A stretch of DNA of 64,000 nt from Rothia nasimurium (GCF_014217215.1 NZ_CP056080.1:1364001-1428000), one strand, 5' to 3'. Counted from the stretch's first letter, positions 44,783 through 52,980 are shown. The notes: generated by a model from the letters alone, not told the origin. Numbers and translations: made by a program.

Positions 44783-45681
44783 TGATCCGCTACATCAACA
44801 CTTATAAGGATCTTTTCGGGGTCGAGCCTATTTGCCGAGTGCTATCTGAGCATCTTGATGGTGGCTTCATTACGGCTAGCGGCTATTACCGCGCAATGAG
44901 CCGTGTCGCTTCAGCCAGGTCACTATCCGACCAGCTCCTCATTCCTGAACTGATCAAAATCCACCAGGAGAACTACGGAGTCTATGGTGTGCGCAAAATG
45001 TGGCAGGCCATGAGACGGGCAGGCTGGGCTATTGGCCGGGACCAAACCTACCGGCTCATGCGTGCAGCTGGTATCCAGGGTGTGCATCGGGGCCGTAAAC
45101 CTGTGACCACCAGGGCTACCAAGGCTCCTGATCGCCGCCCTGATCTGGTCAACCGCCAGTTCACCGCTAAAGCGCCGAACCGCTTGTGGGTCGCGGACTT
45201 CACCTATGTGCGCACAGGTAGTGGCTTCTGCTACACGGCCTTCATCACTGATGTGTTCAGTCGAAAGATTGTGGGTTGGGGTGTTTCCTCGAGTATGCAT
45301 ACCTTGGGCATGCCGCTGATGGCTCTCAAGCAGGCTTTGTTTGAAGCCAGGCGGTCAGGGTCTGACTTAACTCAGGTGGTGCATCACTCAGACCGCGGCT
45401 CACAGTATGTTGCTGATGATTACACGCGTGAGCTGATCCAGCTGGGTGTTCAGTTGTCTGTAGGATCTACTGGAGATTCATACGATAATGCTCTGGCTGA
45501 GTCGGTGAATGGGGCTTATAAGGCTGAGCTGGTGCGTGGCCGGTTCTTTGGTTCGGTTGCTCAGTTGGAGGCTGCCACGGCGGGTTGGGTGAATTGGTGG
45601 AATCAGCGGCGGTTGCATGCGTCTCTTGGTTATCGGACTCCGCAGGAGGTGGTTGATGATGTTTTAGTTGATATTGTGTGA
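44779..45681 (+). CDS. IS3-family transposase OrfB (rve integrase core)
   Basis: A 300-residue OrfB. The N-terminal HTH_21 region (HQENYGVYGVRKMWQAMRRAGWAIGRDQTYRLMRAAGI) precedes the DDE catalytic core: first Asp in LWVADFTYVRT near residue 130, second Asp in VVHHSDRGSQYVADDY near residue 209, and Glu in SYDNALAESVNGAYKAEL near residue 246. The ending WVNWWNQRRLHASLGYRTPQE is typical of IS3 transposases. All catalytic residues are intact, so the copy may still be active. ATGA overlap with orfA. Confidence 0.95.
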   Translation: MMIRYINTYKDLFGVEPICRVLSEHLDGGFITASGYYRAMSRVASARSLSDQLLIPELIKIHQENYGVYGVRKMWQAMRRAGWAIGRDQTYRLMRAAGIQGVHRGRKPVTTRATKAPDRRPDLVNRQFTAKAPNRLWVADFTYVRTGSGFCYTAFITDVFSRKIVGWGVSSSMHTLGMPLMALKQALFEARRSGSDLTQVVHHSDRGSQYVADDYTRELIQLGVQLSVGSTGDSYDNALAESVNGAYKAELVRGRFFGSVAQLEAATAGWVNWWNQRRLHASLGYRTPQEVVDDVLVDIV

Positions 45682-45727
45682 TGTGTTAGTTTTTTGGGTG
45701 GTGGGTGTGACCGAAACCCAGTACATA

Positions 45728-45892
45728 TCAGTGGTAGTCAATGGTGGCGTTGAGCTGAAACTCTGCCAAGTAGTGGATATCTACGATGGTTGGCTCAAAG
45801 ACTGCTTCCTTGCCAAAAGTCGCATTGACAAGGTTCATGGCTTTGCGCTCAATAACAGAGCGTTCCAGGTATGGAATGTGGACATCGGTCAA
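45728..45892 (-). pseudogene. ImmA/IrrE-like metallopeptidase gene, 5' remnant cut by the IS
   Basis: Downstream of the XRE gene a frame opens at a TTG (45892-45890) that overlaps its TGA stop, and reads TDVHIPYLERSVIERKA ... TIVDIHYLAEFQLNATIDYH before meeting a stop formed by the first bases of the IS end. The VHIPYL-E and the I-D-x-x-x-L-A spacing resemble the N terminus of ImmA/IrrE zinc peptidases, which are commonly paired with an XRE repressor that they cleave. The HEXXH part is missing. The assignment rests on a short stretch; the truncation itself is clear. Confidence 0.5.
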
Positions 45893-46266
45893 CGGCGGCC
45901 ACCATCGCCTTCAATAATGTCGATAATCTTCTGCCAATCCTGGTCGGAGTAATTGCGATCCTTGGCGCGCCTCAGTGCAACACGGGCATTGTCAGTCTCG
46001 CGAATGTACTCGGTGAGGTCAGTAGGGGTCTGGTCGTCCCGAGTAAGCGCGGCCAGGTCAAACATTTCTTCACGCTCAACTGAAGTCAGCGAGAGCGCGG
46101 TAGCGATAATCTCCAGCTTGCTGTCAGGAGCTGCGCGGCGTCCCTTCTCGATATCCGAAATGTAGGACGCTGCCATGTCTACCTTCTCGGCAAATGCGCG
46201 CATCGTCAGTCGCGCATTCTTGCGCTTAGTCTCAATGAACTTTCCGAATTTCAGGTGGCTATCCAT
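45889..46266 (-). CDS. XRE family transcriptional regulator
   Basis: A 125-residue protein with an N-terminal helix-turn-helix (FGKFIETKRKNARLTMRAFAEKVDMAASYISDIEKGRRAAPDSKLEIIATAL, residues 7-60) and a helical C-terminal part (TDLTEYIRETDNARVALRRAKDRNYSDQDWQKIIDIIE). It is divergent from the restriction-modification operon and is followed by an ImmA/IrrE-like remnant, the usual repressor/antirepressor pair of mobile elements. A 10-bp inverted repeat lies just before its start. It may control the restriction operon, itself, or a lost element. Confidence 0.88.
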   Translation of the reverse strand: MDSHLKFGKFIETKRKNARLTMRAFAEKVDMAASYISDIEKGRRAAPDSKLEIIATALSLTSVEREEMFDLAALTRDDQTPTDLTEYIRETDNARVALRRAKDRNYSDQDWQKIIDIIEGDGGRR

Positions 46267-46280
46267 TTCATTTGCTCCGT

Positions 46281-46314
46281 TTACGCTTGTTCGCTAACAT
46301 GCGTACAAGTGTAA
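46281..46314. promoter_or_regulatory. inverted-repeat operator upstream of the XRE gene
   Basis: TTACGCTTGT (46281-46290) and ACAAGTGTAA (46305-46314) are complementary at 9 of 10 positions with a 14-base centre, 15 bases before the XRE start. It probably binds the XRE protein. The rest of the divergent region to 46446 contains TATAGT and TATACT boxes for the plus-strand operon and an ATTGCAAT palindrome. Confidence 0.55.
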
Positions 46315-46446
46315 GTCAGAAATTTCCCGCGCGCAACCGCTCCTTGTCGGGTGGTCAAGTGGTCAATGATCGGGTGGATGGCTTATAGTAATGGGAACCT
46401 TGAGGTATACTGCAAATGTATTGCAATTGTAAATAGAGGTATAAAT

Positions 46447-46653
46447 GTGACTTACAAGGAACTGGTCCGGTCTGGAGCTAGCAGAGCGGAACTTGTTGAG
46501 TATGTTACCGCCGGCGAGATGACGGCAGTTACTATCCGCATTCCAGAAAACCTCCGTGAAGCGTCGAAGGAATGCGCCGCACTCCGTGGCATGAGTTTGA
46601 GTGCTTTGATCCGAAATTGTCTCATCACGGAGCTGTCGGGTGAGGTTGAATGA
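46447..46653 (+). CDS. small ribbon-helix-helix-like protein, first gene of the restriction operon
   Basis: A 68-residue protein starting at GTG 46447 (VTYKELVRSGASRAELVEYV), with AGAGG seven bases upstream. Residues 28-62 (AVTIRIPENLREASKECAALRGMSLSALIRNCLITEL) read as a ribbon-helix-helix DNA-binding domain: a beta strand with alternating residues followed by two helices. It overlaps the methyltransferase start by ATGA, so translation is coupled. By position it resembles the controller (C) proteins of restriction systems. Its family assignment rests on pattern only. Confidence 0.65.
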   Translation: MTYKELVRSGASRAELVEYVTAGEMTAVTIRIPENLREASKECAALRGMSLSALIRNCLITELSGEVE

Positions 46654-48332
46654 GTGTTGCTGAAACATCCATGAGTTTAAGGCGGATGGAAGCTGATTCA
46701 GGGAAGTACGGCGCTGTTTATACCCCGAAGCTACTAGCAGATTTTGTTGCTAATCTTTGCTGGGATGTTGTCGGAGAAAGAGACAACTTAGTCGTCTTAG
46801 ACCCTTCTAGCGGTGAGCTGGCACTACTTAAGGCCGCACTTGGGAGTTCGAAAAGTCTTGAAAATGCCAAGTACATCGGCATTGATATCGACCCTGAAGC
46901 AATTTCGGCAAGTTCTGTCGATTCTGTTCATGAATTCGCAGACATTTCATTAATCAATGACGACTTCATTAAGCCTCGGAAAGCAAGAGGGAGCACTACG
47001 CGTTATTGGGAAAATAACATCGGTTTGATCGATTTGATCATTTCAAACCCACCTTGGAGTTCAGATCGTCGTTACTCACTGGATTACCTCCAGAGTGATG
47101 GTTTTACTCTTGCCCAAGGACAGTATGACGCTTACATTTTGTTCATCGAACAGTCGATGCGCCTCCTGGTCGACGGAGGAATAGCCGCTTTCATTTTGCC
47201 TGACTCGCTTTTTTCGAACACAAACACCAAGCTTCGCAAATTTGTCGCTACAAACTTTAAGATTCGCGTTATAGCGCGTCTTGGCGAGAAACTGTTCCCC
47301 GAGGTGAATCGCTCTACTGCAATCATTATTTTGGAAAAGTCCAAGCCTGTCTCTGGCTCAGTGTGCACTTGTTTTCGCTTAGACACAGATTCGCGTAGGA
47401 AAGTGCTTGGAGGCACTTCAGATTTGCATCTTGAGTTTCGTAAGAACCAACACAAGGTGAAGCAATCTAGGTTCTCGAAGACCGAGAACTATGCCTTTGA
47501 CATTGACACAAAGGAACATGAGGAGTCGCTAGTCGCGAAATTGCATGAGAACTGTTTGGACATTGACGCCTATTTTCAGTTCAGTCGAGGGGTTGAGATT
47601 TCCAAAACGGGCATGGTTGCAGTATGTGAACACTGTAAACACCGTCAAGGTGTCACGCCTGCACAACTGACTGAAGGGAAAAAGACCTGCCAAAATTGTG
47701 GCAAGTACACCAGTACTGGAGTGACAGAACGGCTTCTCGGGCGAAACAATCTCCCAGGAACTGCTGCCATTTTTGTTGGCGAGGACGTCCAAAGGTATGG
47801 CTTGGCGCGTGGTCGATTTATCAAGCTTCAAGTGCCGGGCATTGCGTACAAGAAGGAATCTATCTACCGCAGCCCGAAGCTGCTAATTCGGAAGACAGGC
47901 CTTGGTATTAAGGCTTCTTTGGACACAGATTCAACTTTGGTAACGCAAACTGTGTATATGCTTATGCCTCGCAGCGAGAAGTTCGAGCTAGAGGAGTTGT
48001 GGTACTACCTCGCTCTCCTTAATTCTCGTGTTGTCTTCTACTTTTACCTAAAGACCTTCGGTGAGAACGAATGGAAATCCCACCCGTATCTGACAAAGCA
48101 GACTCTTTTTCAACTGCCTCTAAAGGACGCCCAACTTGTTGAACGGTCACTCGTGCGAAAGGTCGCGGAACTTGCAAAAAAATTGCAAAACGACTTCACC
48201 CGCGAGGTTGACCTTCAGCTGGAAAAGCTTGTTTTTCAGGTTTATGAGGTTTCAGAGGAAGAGCAAGCTTTCATTCGCGAAGAGCTCGGAAAACTGCCTA
48301 ACTTAAGCGCTATTAATGAAATGAAGTTTTAA
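46650..48332 (+). CDS. N6-adenine DNA methyltransferase with TaqI-like specificity region and zinc ribbon
   Basis: A 560-residue methylase. AdoMet motif X/I: YGAVYTPKLLADFVANL and VVLDPSSGELALL (residues about 23-60), then YIGIDIDPEAI; the catalytic motif IV is LIISNPPW near residue 130, marking an adenine-N6 enzyme. The C-terminal half, ending in the ELWYYLALLNSRVVFYFY-type region, resembles TaqI-like target recognition domains. An unusual insert, CEHCKHRQG and CQNCGKY (near residues 325-352), provides four cysteines for a zinc ribbon. No nuclease motif is seen. It overlaps the upstream regulator gene and abuts the second methylase; AT-rich relative to the chromosome. Confidence 0.88.
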   Translation: MSVAETSMSLRRMEADSGKYGAVYTPKLLADFVANLCWDVVGERDNLVVLDPSSGELALLKAALGSSKSLENAKYIGIDIDPEAISASSVDSVHEFADISLINDDFIKPRKARGSTTRYWENNIGLIDLIISNPPWSSDRRYSLDYLQSDGFTLAQGQYDAYILFIEQSMRLLVDGGIAAFILPDSLFSNTNTKLRKFVATNFKIRVIARLGEKLFPEVNRSTAIIILEKSKPVSGSVCTCFRLDTDSRRKVLGGTSDLHLEFRKNQHKVKQSRFSKTENYAFDIDTKEHEESLVAKLHENCLDIDAYFQFSRGVEISKTGMVAVCEHCKHRQGVTPAQLTEGKKTCQNCGKYTSTGVTERLLGRNNLPGTAAIFVGEDVQRYGLARGRFIKLQVPGIAYKKESIYRSPKLLIRKTGLGIKASLDTDSTLVTQTVYMLMPRSEKFELEELWYYLALLNSRVVFYFYLKTFGENEWKSHPYLTKQTLFQLPLKDAQLVERSLVRKVAELAKKLQNDFTREVDLQLEKLVFQVYEVSEEEQAFIREELGKLPNLSAINEMKF

Positions 48333-49367
48333 GTGTTTAGATATATTGGAAATAAGTCACGTCTAGTGCCTGCAATTCTTCAAGCAGTATCTGCTGAAAT
48401 TGGCGCTAACGGAGTAGTCGCAGACGTAATGGCTGGAACTGGAACAGTTTCTACAGCGCTACGATCAAGTGGTTACAAGGTAATTGCATCTGATGTCATG
48501 ACCTACTCTAGACACCATTTGGTTACTCAATTGCTGTTGGACGCCCCGCCAAATTTCAACATGCTCAGTGAAGAATTTGGATTTGACGATTACCGCCAAG
48601 TATTAAATCACCTAAACTCCCTCGGCCCTAAACAAGGGTATTTTTATCGTGAGTTCTCTCCTGAGGGATCTCCTCTAAACGGGACTGAACCAAGAAAATA
48701 TTTCACCGGCGACAATGCAGCTGTTATCGACGCAATTCGTCTAGAAATTGAAGCTTGGAAAAGCTCTGAACTTATTACTGATGTCGAAGAATCAGTATTG
48801 AAGCATGATCTAATCATGGCTGCGAATGAAGTGGCTAATATCTCCGGTACTTACGGCTATTTCTTATCCAAGTTCACAAAGAATTCATTGACTCCGCTAA
48901 CTTTGAAGCCCACAGAATTTACTCAGGGCTCTACGGAAAATGAAGTGCTTCAAGGGTACGCGGAACATTTAGCTACTCAGATTTCTGCGGATTTGTGCTA
49001 CATCGACCCTCCATATATTAAGAGGCAATATGCGGCTAACTATCACATCCTTGAGACTCTAGCGCGTGGCGACGAGCCTGAAGCAGTTGGTAAAAGCGGG
49101 TTACGACCGTGGCGAGATCAGTATTCTAACCTTTGTACTAAGACTAAGTCTCTGGATTCGTTTAGGCAGATTCTCGGTGCTATGGATTGCCCGAAATTCT
49201 TGATTAGTTACAGCGAAGATGGCTTATTTCCAGTAGAGCAACTCATGGACACCTTTGGCGAATTTGGTTCAGTTGAGTTGCAGGAAATTGAATACAAACG
49301 TTTCAGAAGCAATAACAGTCCACTTGGTAAAAAGATTTCGGAGTACCTGATTCATGTATCACGTTAG
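48333..49367 (+). CDS. D12-class (Dam-like) N6-adenine DNA methyltransferase
   Basis: A 344-residue methylase starting at GTG immediately after the previous stop codon. N-terminal FRYIGNKSRLVPAIL is the AdoMet-binding motif X of D12 methylases, VADVMAGTGTVSTALRSSGYKVIASD is motif I (with MAGTGT in place of the common FxGSG), and DLCYIDPPYIKRQYAANYHILETLARGD near residue 220 is motif IV (DPPY). The C-terminal LISYSEDGLFPVEQL is also typical. It would methylate a second site or the other strand of an asymmetric site recognised by the system. It is separated by 75 bases from the McrB-like gene. Confidence 0.88.
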   Translation: MFRYIGNKSRLVPAILQAVSAEIGANGVVADVMAGTGTVSTALRSSGYKVIASDVMTYSRHHLVTQLLLDAPPNFNMLSEEFGFDDYRQVLNHLNSLGPKQGYFYREFSPEGSPLNGTEPRKYFTGDNAAVIDAIRLEIEAWKSSELITDVEESVLKHDLIMAANEVANISGTYGYFLSKFTKNSLTPLTLKPTEFTQGSTENEVLQGYAEHLATQISADLCYIDPPYIKRQYAANYHILETLARGDEPEAVGKSGLRPWRDQYSNLCTKTKSLDSFRQILGAMDCPKFLISYSEDGLFPVEQLMDTFGEFGSVELQEIEYKRFRSNNSPLGKKISEYLIHVSR

Positions 49368-49442
49368 TTTCACGTACCTGTTGGGGACAAGAAGTCGCCA
49401 GTTACGCCAAAAGCAGAGCACAGGAATCTCGGGAGGTGTCAA

Positions 49443-50975
49443 GTGCAGTTTGTAGATTCAATTCTCTACCGGCACATCACTAAGGCCGACTTTCTAAATA
49501 TTGAATGGGTTAAGAAACCATCTGGCGGAGGTGGGCAAACTTATATCGACTTGTCAGGTGTGGACAAGGAAGTCATCAAAAACTTTTTCATTGACACTGC
49601 CGCAGAAATTGATGAAGAGGCTACAAAAGTCGACGCAGAAGGTTTCGAATGGCCAGCCTACAAGGTCCCAATTCGACCATTGGGACACTCTGAAAAGGAA
49701 TTTATCAATCTAGATGTCCGTAGCGCTGCTAAGGGGATATTTAGAAACTACAGAATCAAGAATCAAGCAATCACGCAGAATCGTCATATCGCCTGGAAAC
49801 CTGAACTTGGATTTCCAACTATTATCTGTGATCGGTTTCAGCCCGGGAACAACTACTCATCGGCTGATTTAGATCCGGCAGTTGATGAGTTGTTTACCCA
49901 GCTTGTAATTTTCATCATCAAGACGAAAGCTGGTCACTTTTACTCTGGCTTCATCTTAGATGGAGTAATCCCAGATGGGTGGCCAACTGATGTAGGGCTT
50001 GAGCAGATCATTTCAAAGAAAGGCAGTGGGGTTGTGCACCCGACATCTCTTTTGGAAGTTAACCCAAACGTCTCTGCTGAATCCGCATTGACGGTTTCAG
50101 AGGTAAAGGAATATTCACAACAGAGCTTCTTTAATGATGTATTCATGGCAGAGGACTCTTATCGACAGATCGTGTCTCTGTTGAAACGAAAGAAGAACAT
50201 CATTCTTCAGGGTTCTCCGGGTACCGGCAAGACTTTCGCTGCTAAGCGAATTGCATATTCACTTATGGGAGCTAAGGACGACTCTTGTATTTGTTCAGTG
50301 CAATTTCACCAAAACTCGTCCTATGAAGATTATGTGGTGGGTTTTCGCCCCAATAGCGAGGGTGAGTTTCGGCCGACACCGGGTACTTTCAAGAAATTCT
50401 TCGATGAGGCTGGGCAGCGACCTGAAGAGAACTTCTACCTCATCATAGATGAAATTAACCGCGCGAATATTTCCAAAGTGTTCGGCGAACTTCTTATGGC
50501 TATCGAGGCCGACCATCGAGGTGAAATACTAGAGCTACCTGTCGGTGATGATCTACAAATTTCTGTGCCGCCTAATGTTTATATCATCGGCATGATGAAC
50601 ACTGCTGACCGTGGTCTTGCCCTTATTGACTATGCGCTACGGCGGAGATTCGCGTTTGTTGAGATGCGACCTGCTCTTGAATTGCCTAATTTTGAGCAAT
50701 TTATAGCTTCAAAGGGTTCTCCAGAGTTGTTGTCTCTCGTTAAGGCTGTTTCAGAGCTAAACGCTGAAATTGAAGAGGATCCAAGTTTGGGTTCGGGGTT
50801 CATGATCGGTCACAGCTATTTCTGTAGCCCAGGGTCAGTGGACCGGGAAACTGTTAAATCCATTGTGGAGTTTGAGCTCGTACCTCTCATTAGAGAATAT
50901 TGGTTTGATCAACCAGCTTTGGCGACTCAGAAGATTGAGACACTAATGCAGGCAATAGCGGTTAGCGATGAGTAA
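49443..50975 (+). CDS. McrB-like AAA+ GTPase/ATPase restriction subunit
   Basis: A 510-residue protein. The last 260 residues are an McrB-type AAA+ motor: Walker A LQGSPGTGKTFAAKRIAYSL near residue 256, Walker B YLIIDEINRANISKVFGELL near residue 333, and the McrB signature MMNTADRGLALIDYALRRRFAF near residue 384, which in E. coli McrB contributes to GTP use. Residues 1-230 form an unrecognised domain (DLSGVDKEVIKNFF, HIAWKPELGFPTIICDRFQPG) that probably binds DNA. GTG start with GGGAGG six bases upstream. The next gene overlaps by eight bases and encodes the McrC-like partner. Confidence 0.9.
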   Translation: MQFVDSILYRHITKADFLNIEWVKKPSGGGGQTYIDLSGVDKEVIKNFFIDTAAEIDEEATKVDAEGFEWPAYKVPIRPLGHSEKEFINLDVRSAAKGIFRNYRIKNQAITQNRHIAWKPELGFPTIICDRFQPGNNYSSADLDPAVDELFTQLVIFIIKTKAGHFYSGFILDGVIPDGWPTDVGLEQIISKKGSGVVHPTSLLEVNPNVSAESALTVSEVKEYSQQSFFNDVFMAEDSYRQIVSLLKRKKNIILQGSPGTGKTFAAKRIAYSLMGAKDDSCICSVQFHQNSSYEDYVVGFRPNSEGEFRPTPGTFKKFFDEAGQRPEENFYLIIDEINRANISKVFGELLMAIEADHRGEILELPVGDDLQISVPPNVYIIGMMNTADRGLALIDYALRRRFAFVEMRPALELPNFEQFIASKGSPELLSLVKAVSELNAEIEEDPSLGSGFMIGHSYFCSPGSVDRETVKSIVEFELVPLIREYWFDQPALATQKIETLMQAIAVSDE

Positions 50976-52044
50976 GCCTGAACCTCAAATCCAGAATATT
51001 TACCGATTACTGGCTTACGCACTTCGTGCAGTTGATGTGGCCACCCTGGAAAAGGTTAACTACGATCAATATTCAGGCTTAGATAGCGTCCTAGCTGAAA
51101 TTCTTATAGCAGGTGTCACGACTCAACGGAAAAAAGGTCTCGAACACGGCTACCAAGAACAGCGGGGTGATTTGCAGTTCGTAAAAGGGCGTTTGAACGT
51201 CCTTGAGACGCATATCCGTAGACAGCGTGGGAGCTTACTTGCAGATTGTTCTTTCGATGAGTTTGTGATCGACACCTATAACAACCAGATATTGAAGGCT
51301 GCTCTGCTGGCAGCACTGTCGAACCGGAAGGTCTTACCGGATCAAAAAGGGCGAATACGAGGACTGCTGCCATTCTTCGATTCTGTAGCTGACGTACCCG
51401 TTAGCAGGATTGTGTGGAATGCAGGGAAGTATGACCGCAATAACGCTTCGTACCGAATTTTGAAGCATATTTCATACATGCTAATTCATGGTCTAGGTAT
51501 AGAGACTTCAGACAACCAGGTGCTTACAACCGGGATTGAAGTCAAGAGCAAGAATATCTTGTTCCAGAATTTCGTAGCCGAATACTTTCGCCGTCATTTC
51601 CCTTCATTAAAGGTTCGAACGGAACCAGTGTTGAAAAAAGGTATTACGACACCTAAAGCGCTCATGCCACCTGCGGTTCCGCGCCTGCAACCAGACATCG
51701 TCCTTGAATCGAGCGACCACACCTTAGTAATCGATACAAAGTTCTACAGGAAAATCCTAGTTCCCAATCGTTACGGGAAGAAAATCCTTCGGCCTGAACA
51801 TCGAAATCAAATATTCACTTATGTACAACATCTCGCCGTTGAAACACCAAAACGGATTAACGGTATGTTGCTTTACGCTCAAACCCAACATGAGAGTGCG
51901 CAAGAAACGAATTTAAAATGGGAGGAACTGGGTCACAACCTCGAAGTTAGAACGGTTGATTTGAACCAGGATTTCAATTCGATTGCTGATTCGCTAGATC
52001 AGATAATATTCGCTGAGTTCCCCGAAGTTATGCGCGCAAACTAA
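50968..52044 (+). CDS. McrC-like nuclease subunit
   Basis: A 358-residue partner of the McrB-like motor. It has an N-terminal McrC-type region (NIYRLLAYALRAVDVATLEKVNYDQYSGLDSVLAEILIAGV, and QRGDLQFVKGRLNVLETHIRRQRG) and a C-terminal PD-(D/E)XK nuclease: LQPDIVLESSDHTLVIDTKFYRK, with Asp near residue 240 and DTK near residue 256 (Thr where Glu or Ala is common). In E. coli, McrC activates McrB and supplies the nuclease. Here it would cut DNA lacking, or carrying, the adenine marks of the two methylases. Last gene of the operon; a terminator follows at 52301. Confidence 0.9.
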   Translation: MSKPEPQIQNIYRLLAYALRAVDVATLEKVNYDQYSGLDSVLAEILIAGVTTQRKKGLEHGYQEQRGDLQFVKGRLNVLETHIRRQRGSLLADCSFDEFVIDTYNNQILKAALLAALSNRKVLPDQKGRIRGLLPFFDSVADVPVSRIVWNAGKYDRNNASYRILKHISYMLIHGLGIETSDNQVLTTGIEVKSKNILFQNFVAEYFRRHFPSLKVRTEPVLKKGITTPKALMPPAVPRLQPDIVLESSDHTLVIDTKFYRKILVPNRYGKKILRPEHRNQIFTYVQHLAVETPKRINGMLLYAQTQHESAQETNLKWEELGHNLEVRTVDLNQDFNSIADSLDQIIFAEFPEVMRAN

Positions 52045-52400
52045 ATGGCATTAGGTTCACCATTGCACGATGTTCGCATGACTAAGCAAACGTGGGTTCA
52101 CTCAAAGCGCGGTGTAAATCGGCCGACGAGTGTCGAGAGAAACTTTTGCTGACTGAGGGTGGACTGGGCCTAGTTAACAACCAAATAAAAACCCTTGTTT
52201 TCAAGGGGAAATGCGGGAATACAGAACCCGATGACTGCCATTGGCTTTGTATTCTTTATTGAGTGCAAACAACAATAAAACGCCTAGTCAGAGCGACGCA
52301 AACCCTCTCCTGTTGACAGGAGAGGGTTTTTTGTTGACGCGAGGGCCCTACTCGCGCTGAAAATCTAGAAATCATCCCGTTACAGTCAGGCTGGCGATTC
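52045..52400. other. 356-base gap after the restriction operon, with a terminator at 52301-52332
   Basis: AACCCTCTCCTG (52301-52312) and CAGGAGAGGGTT (52317-52328) form a perfect 12-bp stem with TTGA loop and a six-T run: a strong plus-strand terminator. A smaller hairpin ACCCTTG-TTTT-CAAGGGG lies near 52190. No ORF or further motif is supported in the remainder. Confidence 0.85.
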
Positions 52401-52616
52401 CTACTTAGCTCCGTTTTTAGTTGCGGGGCGCCCTACGCCATGCTTTTCCCGATAGGTTTTATCCCAGTCTTCAGCAGTACCTGGAAGCCAGCACTCACGC
52501 CCTCCAACGGAGATAAAGTCAGCCGGCGGTAGCTCACCTCGTTTGTATAGCCCTTGCTTAGTAAGACCTAGGAAGGTGGCTAGCTCGATGGTGCTGACGA
52601 TGACGGTCTTAGCCAT
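52401..52616 (-). CDS. small HTH protein, excisionase/AlpA-like
   Basis: A 71-residue basic protein: VIVSTIELATFLGLTKQGLYKRGELPPADFISVGGRECWLPGTAEDW reads as a MerR/AlpA-type winged helix as found in excisionases and small phage or ICE regulators. The C terminus is short and basic (REKHGVGRPATKNGAK). It overlaps the upstream membrane-peptide gene by eight bases. No integrase gene is visible in the window, so it may be a remnant of a mobile element. Product type is fairly likely, function unknown. Confidence 0.6.
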   Translation of the reverse strand: MAKTVIVSTIELATFLGLTKQGLYKRGELPPADFISVGGRECWLPGTAEDWDKTYREKHGVGRPATKNGAK

Positions 52617-52791
52617 TTCGACCGCCTGCTTTTAGATGCAGTGCCAAAGTTGCCGCGTTAGCTGCTGCCAGCACACCCCAGAGAATTGCCATGCCGGAGT
52701 TACCCTGACCTATCTGCATGATGACCAGTGTTACTGATAGCACCAGAATGGCTACATTGAGAGCTATCAGTGTTTTTCTATTCTGCTTCAT
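52609..52791 (-). CDS. 60-residue two-helix membrane peptide
   Basis: MKQNRKTLIALNVAILVLSV followed by a second hydrophobic stretch (MAILWGVLAAANAATLALHL) predicts two membrane helices with a basic N terminus. It overlaps the HTH gene by eight bases, so the two are translated together. No known family is recognised. Similar tiny membrane proteins are common in actinobacterial conjugative elements and prophages. Confidence 0.55.
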   Translation of the reverse strand: MKQNRKTLIALNVAILVLSVTLVIMQIGQGNSGMAILWGVLAAANAATLALHLKAGGRNG

Positions 52792-52821
52792 AGTGCTTCC
52801 TTTCTACCTTTCCTATCCTTG

Positions 52822-52980
52822 CTATTGTGGCGCAAGATGAGGGGCTATTCCCCGCAGCACTAGCGCCAGAACAAAGAGCCCGATTGCAATCCCGCAGAGA
52901 ACCGGGTATCGAGGATAAAGCCAGATGGCTACGACCAGTGCAAAGGTATAGAAAATAGTTCCATAGATTTTGGTGTGCAT
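52822..52980 (-). CDS. 52-residue membrane peptide
   Basis: From ATG 52980 the frame reads MHTKIYGTIFYTFALVVAIW, then YPVLCGIAIGLFVLALVLRG and a short tail: two hydrophobic helices. A TAGGAACC purine element lies about 11 bases upstream. It is the first of three tiny minus-strand genes (52401-52980). A longer frame upstream reads through a structured repeat and is not credible. Function unknown. Confidence 0.45.
   Translation of the reverse strand: MHTKIYGTIFYTFALVVAIWLYPRYPVLCGIAIGLFVLALVLRGIAPHLAPQ

Larger units (their letters stand above)
44402..45730 (+). mobile_element. IS3-family insertion sequence, 1329 bp
   Basis: Terminal inverted repeats are seen at both ends: the left end starts TGATATGTACTGGGTT and the right end finishes with its exact complement; about 30 of the first 36 bases match. 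Inside are overlapping orfA and orfB with a slippery T-TTT-TTC site, the standard IS3 layout. The flanks (ACCCC on the left, GTGGT on the right) show no target duplication, so the copy probably sits at a deletion or recombination junction. The right end has cut an ImmA/IrrE-like gene. Confidence 0.95.
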
